A DNA stretch of 18,536 nucleotides from Pseudomonadota bacterium (lineage in GTDB: Bacteria; Myxococcota; Bradymonadia; UBA4248). The DNA lies in assembly GCA_017613855.1 (NCBI GenBank), contig JAGACY010000006.1, positions 1 to 18,536 on the forward strand. The letters are read 5' to 3'. The notes below the pieces were generated by a model, which saw nothing but the letters and a program-made list of their open reading frames with translations, had not been told where the DNA came from and did not search any database. This document shows positions 1 through 7,086 of this stretch, one piece after another. Within the stretch, counting starts at the first letter, position 1. Each line of letters begins with the position of its first letter. The translations under genes and the position numbers were made by a program.

Positions 1-14
1 AATTTGCAGACTTT

Positions 15-965
15 ATGGCTCATCCCCCCATGAAAGTTCCTGAAGAAAAATTCGATTTTTCCCAATCGAAGGCTTATCGCAATTGGAAAGAGAAACAACT
101 TCATATGCCTGGATACTGGGACAACCCTGTCTTCGATAATGAGGACAGGCAACATCCAATATCGAGTACAATTAAAAAGACTATTGGTTTCGCTATGTTC
201 CTTTTCCCTATTGCATGCGTGACAATTGCTTGTTTGGGAGGTGGTGCATCTAGTAAATGGATATTTTGGGGAGTTTTGCTGGTTCCCATCTTCGCTATAA
301 TTCTTTTTTATTTTTATCATATCAAAAAGACTAAAAAAGAACGCACACACATATTGGATAACGCTTTTTCAAAATATCCTTATGAGCCCGCCGATTTATA
401 CAGTTTATTAAAGAATGATATTAAAAGCATACCATTTGTTGATATTGATTTAGGTTATATATTGAAATTTGGACGCAAGAGCATTGCGACAGTTGTTGAT
501 ATTCAATATATTGCATGTAATCGCCAAAACATCGAAGAGTTGTATTCTAGTTTAGACAGCTCGGACAAAGCAAAGTACCAATGTCATTTTTCCTGTCATG
601 GCAAACCACATTTTGTCATCAGTTACAAGTTTAATCCCCCGGACGATGCTCGCGAAGAAGATATTATCCATAAAATATCCACCTATACGAATGTGGAAGA
701 ATATCTCCATATTGGCGATCCGCTGCCTATTCTTTATTGGATTCAGAAAACAAAGGATGTCGATTGGGACCATGTTGTAAGCATGCCATTTCCCTATCCT
801 ATCAATGATCCACTTTATACAACGGACATTTTGTTTGCCGATAGTTCCCTTGGGAACAATGCACGAATTCGATCCAAACTTTCGGAGGAACGCAAAAAAA
901 AAGCGGCATTGCGGGAAGAACAGCGCGTCCAAGATGGATTTATGATTTCTGCACCCGAAGACTGA
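15..965 (+). CDS. Hypothetical two-helix membrane protein, possibly 5'-truncated
   Basis: I do not recognise this 316-residue protein. Seen: a charged N-terminus (residues 1-54), two hydrophobic segments at about 56-76 and 82-102 joined by a short Gly/Ser turn, a Lys/Arg/Glu-rich stretch (about 104-112), then a soluble domain of about 200 residues ending in a charged helix near 288-303. By the positive-inside rule the soluble part probably lies in the cytoplasm, forming a helical hairpin anchor with both ends inside; this is inference. The frame is open to the left edge of the window and no ribosome binding site is visible before the ATG at 15, so the true start may lie outside. It ends directly before a palindrome cluster. 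No enzymatic motif was found. Coding is supported by composition, the coherent hydrophobic pattern and the lack of a longer competing frame. Confidence 0.75.
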   Translation: MAHPPMKVPEEKFDFSQSKAYRNWKEKQLHMPGYWDNPVFDNEDRQHPISSTIKKTIGFAMFLFPIACVTIACLGGGASSKWIFWGVLLVPIFAIILFYFYHIKKTKKERTHILDNAFSKYPYEPADLYSLLKNDIKSIPFVDIDLGYILKFGRKSIATVVDIQYIACNRQNIEELYSSLDSSDKAKYQCHFSCHGKPHFVISYKFNPPDDAREEDIIHKISTYTNVEEYLHIGDPLPILYWIQKTKDVDWDHVVSMPFPYPINDPLYTTDILFADSSLGNNARIRSKLSEERKKKAALREEQRVQDGFMISAPED

Positions 966-1190
966 ACCTGCCGATGCGAAGCCTCCAATTCAGTGATGGG
1001 TTTATTGGGAGAGGCTCGCAGGGCATCCCCTACGGGGATAATTTGAATAGGGGCTACTAAACGTGAAGCCCTACGGGCTTCCTTTGAACAACCATAAAAT
1101 ACGGTATATCCACGGTGGTTAAACATAGCCTTAGTTTAAGCCCCAGTTCGTATGTTGCAGGCGTGACGAATACATTCCAGTCACGCGTTG

Positions 1191-1294
1191 TTGCACACTT
1201 TCAGCGTGCTGATGGTTAGGAATGCTCATTTCCCGGGGTTACGCGCTTTGCGCTCCACCCCGGGCTGTGATATTGCACGCCTTCAGCGTGCTGA
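1191..1294. repeat. Two direct copies of a 22-nt unit, 82 nt apart
   Basis: The segments 1191-1212 and 1273-1294 agree at 20 of 22 positions; both begin TTGCAC and end TTCAGCGTGCTGA. In the second copy the two differing bases make a perfect GCACGC/GCGTGC stem with loop CTTCA; the first copy has lost part of that pairing. They flank the CCCGGGGT/ACCCCGGG palindrome. This suggests a larger repeat unit containing several hairpins rather than random palindromes. Confidence 0.75.
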
Positions 1295-1400
1295 CACAAT
1301 TCATATATTGCAGGCGGAACGCCTGCAACCCCAGGAAGGAGTTGTTGCATACAATTGCGAAGGCGTATCGGCGCAGCCGATAGCCGGAGCCGCGAGCCGT

Positions 1401-1482
1401 ATGCGACCTCACCTCCCCCCCAGCCGCTTTGCGGCTGTCCCCCTTCCCTCTCCAGAATGGCGAGGAAAGAGAGAGGTCGCAT
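1401..1482. repeat. 82-bp element bounded by 10-bp inverted repeats
   Basis: ATGCGACCTC at 1401-1410 is the exact reverse complement of GAGGTCGCAT at 1473-1482. Inside is a C/T-rich strand with the hairpin CAGCCGC-TTT-GCGGCTG (1421-1437) and a G/A-rich end (1460-1475) complementary to part of the C/T-rich start. The shape is that of a small MITE-like or REPIN-like element. No target-site duplication is evident at its edges, so mobility is not shown. Confidence 0.6.
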
Positions 1483-1503
1483 AGGCGCGCTCCATAATAT
1501 GAA

Positions 1504-3852
1504 TTAACCGCACATACCGCAACTGCCGCAGAAGAGTCCGCGGCACATCTCACCGAACTGACGAGAAAGGTCTTTGCCGTTGAGGGTGGCGGCCAGGCCG
1601 CCGTGCGCAGTTTCGCGATAATTGCTGTGCATGTGTTCGCCGACTTCTTTAACGGCGAGTACGACCTGATCGGGCGGAATTTGAGAACGAATGCCGGCCA
1701 GGGCCATGTCTGCGGCGGTGATGGCGAAGTTCGAGAACATCGCATTGCGCTTGATGCAGGGGACTTCGACGAGGCCGGCGACGGGATCGCATACGAGGCC
1801 CATGCAGTTTTTGAGGGTCAGGATGGCGCCGTGGACGACTTCTTCGGGGGAACCGTCGTGCAATTGGACGACGGCGGCCGCCGCCATGGCAGCGCCGATG
1901 CCGATTTCGGCCTGACAGCCGAGGGTTGCGCCGGCCGTGGGGATGTCATCGTAGAAGATCATGCCGATAAAAGCGGCGACAAGCAAGGCATTGACGACTT
2001 TGAGCTCGAGTTCTGCGGGTTTAAAGCCGAGACCAATGTGAACGTCGTACCAGGCGAGCAGTACGCCCGGGATGATGCCGCAGGCACCAGCGGTCGGGCA
2101 AGCCACGATGCGGCCCATCTGTGCGTTGGTTTCGGCCGATGCCATCGCATAGACCGATGCAAGCGTATGGAATGACACGTAATTGACGCGTTTGATATAC
2201 TCGAGGAGTTTGGTCGAATCGCCGCCCGAAAGGCCCATCGTGCTGCGTTCTTGGTTTTTAAGTCCCTCGTGCACCGATTCTTTCATGATTTCCCAGAGAT
2301 CGGTCATGTTTTTGACGATGGATTTTTCGTCGGTGCCCTGAAGTTTGGATTCCATTTCGAGGGCCATCGTCAGCAAGGATTTTTGGGTATCTTTGGCGTA
2401 TTCGAGGGCTTCGTCGAATGTATTGAAAACGAGGGTGAATTCGTCGAGCGGCGGGCGCTGCGGATAGATGCGGGCGATTTTGCCGCCAGCCGACTTGAGC
2501 GTCTGATTGGAAAGCGTGAGCTTTGTGGCAAGCGGTGGTGCGGGAATCCAGAGATCGCGCTTGCCCGAGATGCTGGGCTGAAGGCGTGTATTATTAATGA
2601 AGCGCACCTCGACGATGCCGCCGCCCGTCGAAAAACCGGCGACTGTAAAGAGGCCATTGTCAGTATGGGCGCGGACTTCGGCGATGTTGATGCAGTCGCC
2701 CTGCTGACGAATGTATTTTCGATCTTCTTCGGGGGTTGCCGCAAGGAAACCGGCAAAGGCAATCGTCTCGCTCTTCTTTCGCCAGGGAATGCCCGATTCC
2801 TGAAGTTTTTCGAGCGCACCTTCGGTTTTGAGTTTCGGCGAATCGGGGGCGAGTCCTTTAAGGCCGGCGCCCAAGGCAATGTGTGTACCGTGGCCGGGAC
2901 CTGTATCGCGGAAGGAACCAAAGAGTTTGATGTCGAATTGCTCGATCTTCTTGAAGTGACCGGCATCTTCGAGGGCGAGGAAGATATTTCGGGCAAGCTG
3001 GCCAATGCGGCATGCGCCGGCAGTATGGGAGCTGCTCGGGCCGATCATAGCCGGGCCAATGATATCAAAGAGCGAATGTACCTTGAGGAGGGCGACGAGA
3101 TAACGGAAAGCGTCGTCCTTAATCGACTGGATGATGTCATCCTCGAGGGAATCGCGGACTTCGATTTCGAGATTATGGCGTTCCTTGATTTTGCGGGAGC
3201 CTGTCCATCCATTGTAGGTCGACCACAAATCGAGGGATGCCGGAATGATCTGGTGTCTCTGCAAGATTTCGCAAATCTTGCGCAGGACGGTCGTCTGCGG
3301 GGAATTGAGGACCTCAATGCGGAAGAGGGTCGAATTCTCCATGACGACGGTATCGAAAGAAATGCTCGAGGATTGCTTGCGATTGTTGAGTGTCGTGCGT
3401 TTGAGCGTGCCGCCCCATGCAGGCGGATCGAGCGGATAACCCTTTTTTTGCGTCTGATCGCTGTGATAGGCAATTGCAATCGCGAAATTGCCATCATCGT
3501 GAACAAAGACGCGCTGCAATGGCGAAAATTCGTGTTTTGCAAGCGCCCTGAGGGTCGTCGCGAGCGAATTGAGGCTGATTTTACCGATCCAGGATTCGCA
3601 CTCATGATGATGGAACGTGAATGCCTCATCCTCTTGCAAAGCGGTATAATCCGCCTGGTTCCTCAGGATTTTCCAATGCGTGGCAATGACATCCTGCGGA
3701 ACTTCGCGCACGTAGTTCCATGGCATTTTATGGAGGAAATCGGCGAGCATGATGCGCTCGTGTTCTTCCTTAACCAAGGGTTGAAGATTTTGAAATACCC
3801 GGCGTCTATCGGCATTGAGCCGATACGCTTCGACGGATTCTCTGAGTGACAT
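1504..3852 (-). CDS. L-serine ammonia-lyase (iron-sulfur, single chain) with N-terminal extension
   Basis: This 782-residue enzyme should convert L-serine to pyruvate and ammonia in the cytoplasm with an oxygen-sensitive [4Fe-4S] cluster. The beta-type domain starts near residue 260 with SLFD...IGPSSSHTAG (substrate loop around 271-279). The alpha-type domain has GLSGGDSTKL near 540 and ACPTAGACG near 584-592. Cysteines 646 (GCQAEIG), 688 (VCDPVAG) and 699 (VPC) have spacings 42 and 11, matching the three cluster ligands I recall for the Legionella pneumophila enzyme (343, 385, 396). E. coli SdaA and relatives have about 455 residues; here about 259 extra residues precede the catalytic part and the tail ends GLFCGSCGMCG. 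The N-terminal part around 174-256 has an ACT-like beta-alpha-beta-beta-alpha pattern. The ATG at 3852 is chosen because AAAGGA (3859-3864) lies 6 nt upstream; a TTG at 3894 is in frame but lies in a hairpin arm. Confidence 0.93.
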   Translation of the reverse strand: MSLRESVEAYRLNADRRRVFQNLQPLVKEEHERIMLADFLHKMPWNYVREVPQDVIATHWKILRNQADYTALQEDEAFTFHHHECESWIGKISLNSLATTLRALAKHEFSPLQRVFVHDDGNFAIAIAYHSDQTQKKGYPLDPPAWGGTLKRTTLNNRKQSSSISFDTVVMENSTLFRIEVLNSPQTTVLRKICEILQRHQIIPASLDLWSTYNGWTGSRKIKERHNLEIEVRDSLEDDIIQSIKDDAFRYLVALLKVHSLFDIIGPAMIGPSSSHTAGACRIGQLARNIFLALEDAGHFKKIEQFDIKLFGSFRDTGPGHGTHIALGAGLKGLAPDSPKLKTEGALEKLQESGIPWRKKSETIAFAGFLAATPEEDRKYIRQQGDCINIAEVRAHTDNGLFTVAGFSTGGGIVEVRFINNTRLQPSISGKRDLWIPAPPLATKLTLSNQTLKSAGGKIARIYPQRPPLDEFTLVFNTFDEALEYAKDTQKSLLTMALEMESKLQGTDEKSIVKNMTDLWEIMKESVHEGLKNQERSTMGLSGGDSTKLLEYIKRVNYVSFHTLASVYAMASAETNAQMGRIVACPTAGACGIIPGVLLAWYDVHIGLGFKPAELELKVVNALLVAAFIGMIFYDDIPTAGATLGCQAEIGIGAAMAAAAVVQLHDGSPEEVVHGAILTLKNCMGLVCDPVAGLVEVPCIKRNAMFSNFAITAADMALAGIRSQIPPDQVVLAVKEVGEHMHSNYRETAHGGLAATLNGKDLSRQFGEMCRGLFCGSCGMCG

Positions 3853-3858
3853 GATTTT

Positions 3859-3864
3859 TCCTTT
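3859..3864 (-). promoter_or_regulatory. Ribosome binding site of the serine dehydratase gene
   Basis: On the minus strand AAAGGA lies 6 nt before the ATG at 3852. It decides the start against the upstream in-frame TTG at 3894. The foot of a strong hairpin (3867-3913) ends only 2-6 nt upstream of it. Confidence 0.75.
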
Positions 3865-3866
3865 TT

Positions 3867-3913
3867 GTGAGGGAACTTCTTTCTTTTGTGCCAAAAGAAA
3901 GAAGTTCCCCCAC
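3867..3913. repeat. 18-bp perfect hairpin with 3-nt loop upstream of the dehydratase start
   Basis: Left arm GGGAACTTCTTTCTTTTG (3871-3888) is the exact reverse complement of the right arm 3892-3909; the loop is TGC (3889-3891). Beyond one A/C mismatch (3870/3910) a further GTG (3867-3869) pairs with CAC (3911-3913). In the minus-strand transcript this would be a very stable stem directly before the ribosome binding site. It could be a regulatory leader, a terminator-like stem or a dispersed REP-type hairpin; the sequence alone does not decide. Confidence 0.85.
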
Positions 3914-4060
3914 CCCCCTCCAGAAAGAAAAGCTTTTTGGGTTAAATGTAAATGGGCTTTGGGCGTTGAAGTTTGTTATTCGTGATTCACTCTTATGTAT
4001 TCAGTGGGATAATAGCAGTTATCAGTTAGCAATGAATGACATTCTCCAATCATTGTCACG

Positions 4061-4124
4061 TCCCGAAGGGGCGTATCATTCGTAGCGAATAGCCGTGAGT
4101 GAGCCCGAAGGGCGTAACCCACGG
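4061..4124. repeat. Second palindrome cluster with 3-nt loops
   Basis: Perfect arms: CCC-GAA-GGG (4062-4070), ATTCG-TAG-CGAAT (4078-4090), GCCC-GAA-GGGC (4103-4113). The last lies inside an outer stem CCGTG (4093-4097) with CACGG (4120-4124). The design is the same as in 966-1503 (short arms, triloops), so it is probably the same class of intergenic element. No open frame here looks coding. Confidence 0.7.
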
Positions 4125-4152
4125 ATGAAATGTGGGAAAATTGAGGATCTGT

Positions 4153-4173
4153 AGTGAATAGTGAATAGTGAAT
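4153..4173. repeat. Tandem heptanucleotide AGTGAAT x3
   Basis: Three exact head-to-tail copies of AGTGAAT, followed by a degenerate AACGAAT. It is intergenic and could vary in copy number by replication slippage; no function is evident. Confidence 0.8.
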
Positions 4174-4408
4174 AACGAATGAGACAGAACGCCTCTGTGT
4201 ATTACCTAGCACACTCTACGCCTACATTCAACCACACTGTTACAATTAGGCACACACAAATTAACAATTCATCCGTAAGTGTCTTATTCAAGCCTCATTT
4301 TAAGGTAAAAAAATAGTATTTCGTTGTACTTATTTTTTATTCAAAGCTTTACGATAAAAGCTAATAAAAATCCCAAGGAAGCAATATATTTTTGAAGCAG
4401 AAATTAAC

Positions 4409-4436
4409 TTGACAGTGAAGCTATTTCAGCTATCTT
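4409..4436 (+). promoter_or_regulatory. Candidate sigma-70-type promoter for the kinase gene
   Basis: TTGACA (4409-4414), a 16-nt spacer, then TATCTT (4431-4436, 4 of 6 consensus) in an AT-rich stretch. It predicts an untranslated leader of about 157 nt before the ATG at 4600. A second TTGACA at 4550-4555 has no good -10 partner. Confidence 0.5.
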
Positions 4437-4599
4437 AAATTTAATTTGTATCGTTTTGGATACATTCTCATGTTGTATTACAAATCATGTGAGTTCAGAG
4501 CTAAAAAAATTCAGTAAATCTTCATGTACGTTCGTTGAAAATCAAGCAATTGACATTCCTTTAATGTAAACATGTTTTTTCTTACACGAGGTTGCAGAA

Positions 4600-6063
4600 A
4601 TGGACGTCACAGAATTTTCAGAGCGCGAGATTTCACAGAACTACCGTGTAAACAGCAAACTTGGTTCAGGTGGTTGTTCGATAGTTTACGATGCAACACG
4701 TCTAAGTGATGCAAGGCACGTTGCCATCAAAGTGCTGTCACTTCCGGAAACGCTTGATCACGATGAGGCGATAATAGCCCGCCAGCGTTTCTGCCGTGAA
4801 GCCCTTCTCATGGTAACCCTGCACAATCCTCACATTGCAGATTGTCTGGATTATGGTGTATATAAGAATTCACCATGTATCGTGCTTGAGTTTATCGAAG
4901 GTAAATCGCTTCATAAATACCTTAAGGAATTTGGAGCCTTACCTTTTGATTACAGTGTCGATATTATCTGTCAATTGCTGGACGCACTTTCTACAGCCCA
5001 TGCGAGCGGGATTATTCACCGTGATATTAAGCCAGGCAATATTCTTATTACGGGTGACGACACCCACCCTTCGATACATCTGATAGATTTTGGTATTGCT
5101 TCCATGACTGAAGTTGGAGACACAGATCGGATCACGAAGACGGGTACGATACGTGGCACTCCTTCCTATATGGCACCGGAATTATTTTCAGGTTTAACGC
5201 CAGCGTCAGTTGCGAGTGATTTATATTCCGTAGGGCTTGTGCTGTATGAATGCCTGACAGGGAAAGTTGCCGTTACAGGTTTTACCGTTATAGAAATCGG
5301 TTTCAAGCAAACGCATCAGGAGATTTCCATTCCTGTATTTATCCCTAAATGTTTTGCCAAAGTCATTCAAAAGAGCTGTGCCAAAAGCCCTGACCAACGG
5401 TATCAATCGGCCCAGGAGATGTGTGAAGCGCTGAGAGCAGCCCTTCCGGAGGCAGAATCTCAGCGTGATTCGTGTGCCCGTGCTTATATGAACAGTATCA
5501 GAAATGATATTTACACGGAAAAGCCATCAAAACGCAAACTCATCGCTATTGCAGCAGCATGTTTGTTTGTCATTGGAATCACGGTAGCCGTGACCCTCTT
5601 TGTAACGCGTCCAAGCCCCTCAGCCCCAGCCTTAGAGCAGGCAGTTGTAAATACAATTCCGATGATTCCTGCGGATCATCCATCATCCGTGGAAACCGAA
5701 TCTGAAGTTAATGAGCATTTGGAACAGGCAGCGGTCATTCCCACTGAAGCATCAGGTGCAGACTCAGACGCCATCCTACACGCTCCAGATTCAAATAGTG
5801 CAGATGCACCAGAAATAGCTCCGGACATTCATGAGGAACAGGTCATTGCAGCCGTGCAGCCGACATTTGATGAGCCCTCTGCAGCCTTGCCGAAGACTCG
5901 GCCCAATCCAGCTTTGCCACGTCCTCCCGCTCCCAGAGCAGTCAGAGCCAAAAGTACGCTCAAAGCAGCACCAGAGCCCCCCCCAACATCCGAGATCCCG
6001 GTTGATGCGAAGAAGGAAAAACTCAAGAAGACCAGGAAAAGCATTCCTTCCAATCTGATTTGA
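4600..6063 (+). CDS. Membrane-anchored Ser/Thr protein kinase (Hanks type)
   Basis: A 487-residue kinase that should phosphorylate Ser/Thr of cytoplasmic targets. Kinase domain about 12-282: Gly-rich loop LGSGGCSIVYDA (21-32), lysine in VAIK (K44), helix-C Glu in CREAL (E67), catalytic loop HRDIKPGN (H140, R141, D142, K144, N147), DFG (163-165), activation-loop threonines in TKTGTIRGT (179-187) and APE (192-194). All catalytic residues are present, so it should be active. One transmembrane helix lies at about 313-335 after a basic KPSKRK. The tail of about 150 residues, presumably periplasmic, is acidic then Pro/Ala/Lys-rich, with no PASTA or other sensor domain visible. The start is supported by GAGG (4588-4591) 8 nt before the ATG. 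It converges on the coiled-coil/lipoprotein pair across a shared inverted repeat. Such kinases are common in Myxococcota; the partner is unknown. Confidence 0.95.
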   Translation: MDVTEFSEREISQNYRVNSKLGSGGCSIVYDATRLSDARHVAIKVLSLPETLDHDEAIIARQRFCREALLMVTLHNPHIADCLDYGVYKNSPCIVLEFIEGKSLHKYLKEFGALPFDYSVDIICQLLDALSTAHASGIIHRDIKPGNILITGDDTHPSIHLIDFGIASMTEVGDTDRITKTGTIRGTPSYMAPELFSGLTPASVASDLYSVGLVLYECLTGKVAVTGFTVIEIGFKQTHQEISIPVFIPKCFAKVIQKSCAKSPDQRYQSAQEMCEALRAALPEAESQRDSCARAYMNSIRNDIYTEKPSKRKLIAIAAACLFVIGITVAVTLFVTRPSPSAPALEQAVVNTIPMIPADHPSSVETESEVNEHLEQAAVIPTEASGADSDAILHAPDSNSADAPEIAPDIHEEQVIAAVQPTFDEPSAALPKTRPNPALPRPPAPRAVRAKSTLKAAPEPPPTSEIPVDAKKEKLKKTRKSIPSNLI

Positions 6064-6078
6064 GCAGCATGAATAATA

Positions 6079-6122
6079 CATACGCAATGTCCCGGTGAGA
6101 ATCCAGCAGGACATTGCGTATG
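6079..6122. terminator. 14-bp inverted repeat between convergent genes
   Basis: CATACGCAATGTCC (6079-6092) pairs perfectly with GGACATTGCGTATG (6109-6122) around a 16-nt loop. It lies 15 nt after the kinase stop and 31 nt beyond the end of the converging gene. No T-run follows on either strand, so it is not a classical intrinsic terminator; a bidirectional end structure or 3'-end stabiliser is the likely role. Confidence 0.55.
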
Positions 6123-6153
6123 CGGAGAACCTTGGTAATCGTGGTGTTCCCAG

Positions 6154-7038
6154 TTAGAATGTCAAATTGAAGACGATTGAACCTGGAGAAACCCGGAAAT
6201 CATAATCGATGCCATTAGCCAGGTTCTCGGAGCTGTTCCCATTATTAAAGCTTTCTGCATTTGCAGACTCAAGCCGTAGCGACTTGATGTACGCGAAGAT
6301 TGCGACAGCAGACCCAGCCACTCCAAGTCCGATCCCCGTGGTGAGCATTGCAATTCCCCCGTGAACCATGGCGTCTTTTTTGTCAAAGTCGTTCCAATTC
6401 TCGCCATATTTGTCATGGGCTTTTGAATAGTATGCCCCCATGATTCCCGCGCCAACCGCAGCGATTACTGTTCCGCCAATTGCAGTGCCAGCGCCGATCC
6501 ACTTGGTCATCTGCAGCATTTTCATCTGTGATTCCAACAGTTGCTGATTTCGTTCCTGAAGTTCATCGCGCTCATTGGTCAGCTTGGCAAGTTCCTCATC
6601 AGCTTGTTTGAGGCGGCTTCCGAATTCACCAGTATTAGTGTTTAACTGGTTTTGCAAATCTTCAAGTTGCTTTTTATAAGGAAGATCGAATTCAGCGCGC
6701 CGCATCCAAATTTTTTCTGTCAACGCCTGAGGAACCGGATAGTCGAGCATATATTCCGTTGCACGTTTAACAGAATTATAGCTTTCCTGTTCATTCCCCA
6801 TTTTTCGATAGATTTCGCTCATGGTAAAATTGACGACAGGAGAACGATTACAAATTAGAGTAAGTCGTTTTGCAGCAGTCAGTGCTTCTTCAAGCTGATC
6901 CTGTTCATAAGCAGTGGCCATTTCCTGAATCAGCACATCCCATTCATCACCTTCCATTTCGCTGCAGTCAGCAACAGCCTGTGAAGAAAAAGCCAAGGTC
7001 AAAAGACAACTCAAAAGTGCAGTAAAAGTTTTATTCAT
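6154..7038 (-). CDS. Exported helical-repeat/coiled-coil membrane protein
   Basis: A 294-residue protein, not recognised as a named family. Seen: a Sec signal peptide (residues 1-23, ending QAVA before DCSE), a helical TPR-like region (about 30-110, with the two-helix unit AYEQDQLEEALTAAKRL), a coiled coil about 118-172 (QLEDLQNQL, ADEELAKLTNERDELQERNQQLLE), then two hydrophobic segments at about 176-200 and 227-251, and a C-terminal stretch ending FNLTF, which resembles a terminal beta strand. It is probably an inner-membrane protein with its TPR and coiled coil in the periplasm. GAGG (7047-7050) lies 8 nt before the ATG. It starts 48 nt after the end of the lipoprotein gene on the same strand, so the two are likely co-transcribed. 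A scaffold or envelope-assembly role is inference. Confidence 0.85.
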   Translation of the reverse strand: MNKTFTALLSCLLTLAFSSQAVADCSEMEGDEWDVLIQEMATAYEQDQLEEALTAAKRLTLICNRSPVVNFTMSEIYRKMGNEQESYNSVKRATEYMLDYPVPQALTEKIWMRRAEFDLPYKKQLEDLQNQLNTNTGEFGSRLKQADEELAKLTNERDELQERNQQLLESQMKMLQMTKWIGAGTAIGGTVIAAVGAGIMGAYYSKAHDKYGENWNDFDKKDAMVHGGIAMLTTGIGLGVAGSAVAIFAYIKSLRLESANAESFNNGNSSENLANGIDYDFRVSPGSIVFNLTF

Positions 7039-7086
7039 ATCGGGATCCTCTATGCTGAAATTATTATGTTAATGATGCGAAGAAAA

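Larger units (their letters stand above)
966..1503. repeat. Cluster of short palindromes (REP-like), no gene
   Basis: This gap holds many perfect inverted repeats with 3-nt loops. Arms: 1025-1030/1034-1039 (loop TAC), 1065-1071/1075-1081 (loop TAC), 1308-1316/1320-1328 (loop GAA), 1366-1372/1376-1382 (loop GCA), 1421-1427/1431-1437 (loop TTT). Others have longer loops: 975-985/1011-1020 (one bulged A), CCCGGGGT 1232-1239 with ACCCCGGG 1257-1264 enclosing GCGC-TTT-GCGC, and GCACGC 1275-1280 with GCGTGC 1286-1291. Open frames crossing it on both strands follow the repeat structure and look non-coding. The pattern resembles REP/REPIN-type intergenic elements mobilised by RAYT transposases, but no transposase is in the window, so the mechanism is inference. 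It may also act as a transcription end for both flanking genes, which converge here. Confidence 0.8.
3914..4599. other. Intergenic region between dehydratase and kinase genes
   Basis: About 690 bases without a gene, between divergent genes. The left part (to about 4200) holds the palindromes and heptamer repeat annotated separately. From about 4250 it becomes strongly AT-rich and carries the likely kinase promoter and a long leader. AAACATGTTT (4568-4577) is a perfect 10-bp palindrome just before the kinase ribosome binding site. A promoter for the dehydratase gene must also lie here on the minus strand, but I could not identify a convincing one. Confidence 0.6.

Noticed and set aside
966..1503. 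CRISPR array or integron-like repeat array
   Set aside because: No regular repeat-spacer period; the repeated elements differ in sequence and only their hairpin form is shared.
815..1745. Several open frames of 88-168 codons across the repeat cluster on both strands
   Set aside because: They run through palindromes and into the 3' ends of real genes, have low-quality composition and no ribosome binding sites. Best seen as translated repeats.
2251..3849. A 532-codon open frame on the plus strand opposite the serine dehydratase gene
   Set aside because: It mirrors the codon pattern of the real gene. The dehydratase frame has full family motifs and Fe-S cysteines, while this frame shows none and has no ribosome binding site.
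3853..3894. Upstream in-frame TTG at 3894 as the start of the serine dehydratase
   Set aside because: The extra 14 codons would lie largely within the hairpin, with no ribosome binding site; the ATG at 3852 has one at ideal spacing.
3867..3913. Intrinsic terminator reading
   Set aside because: The stem is strong but on neither strand is it followed by a T-run at the right place; on the minus strand it is followed by a ribosome binding site.
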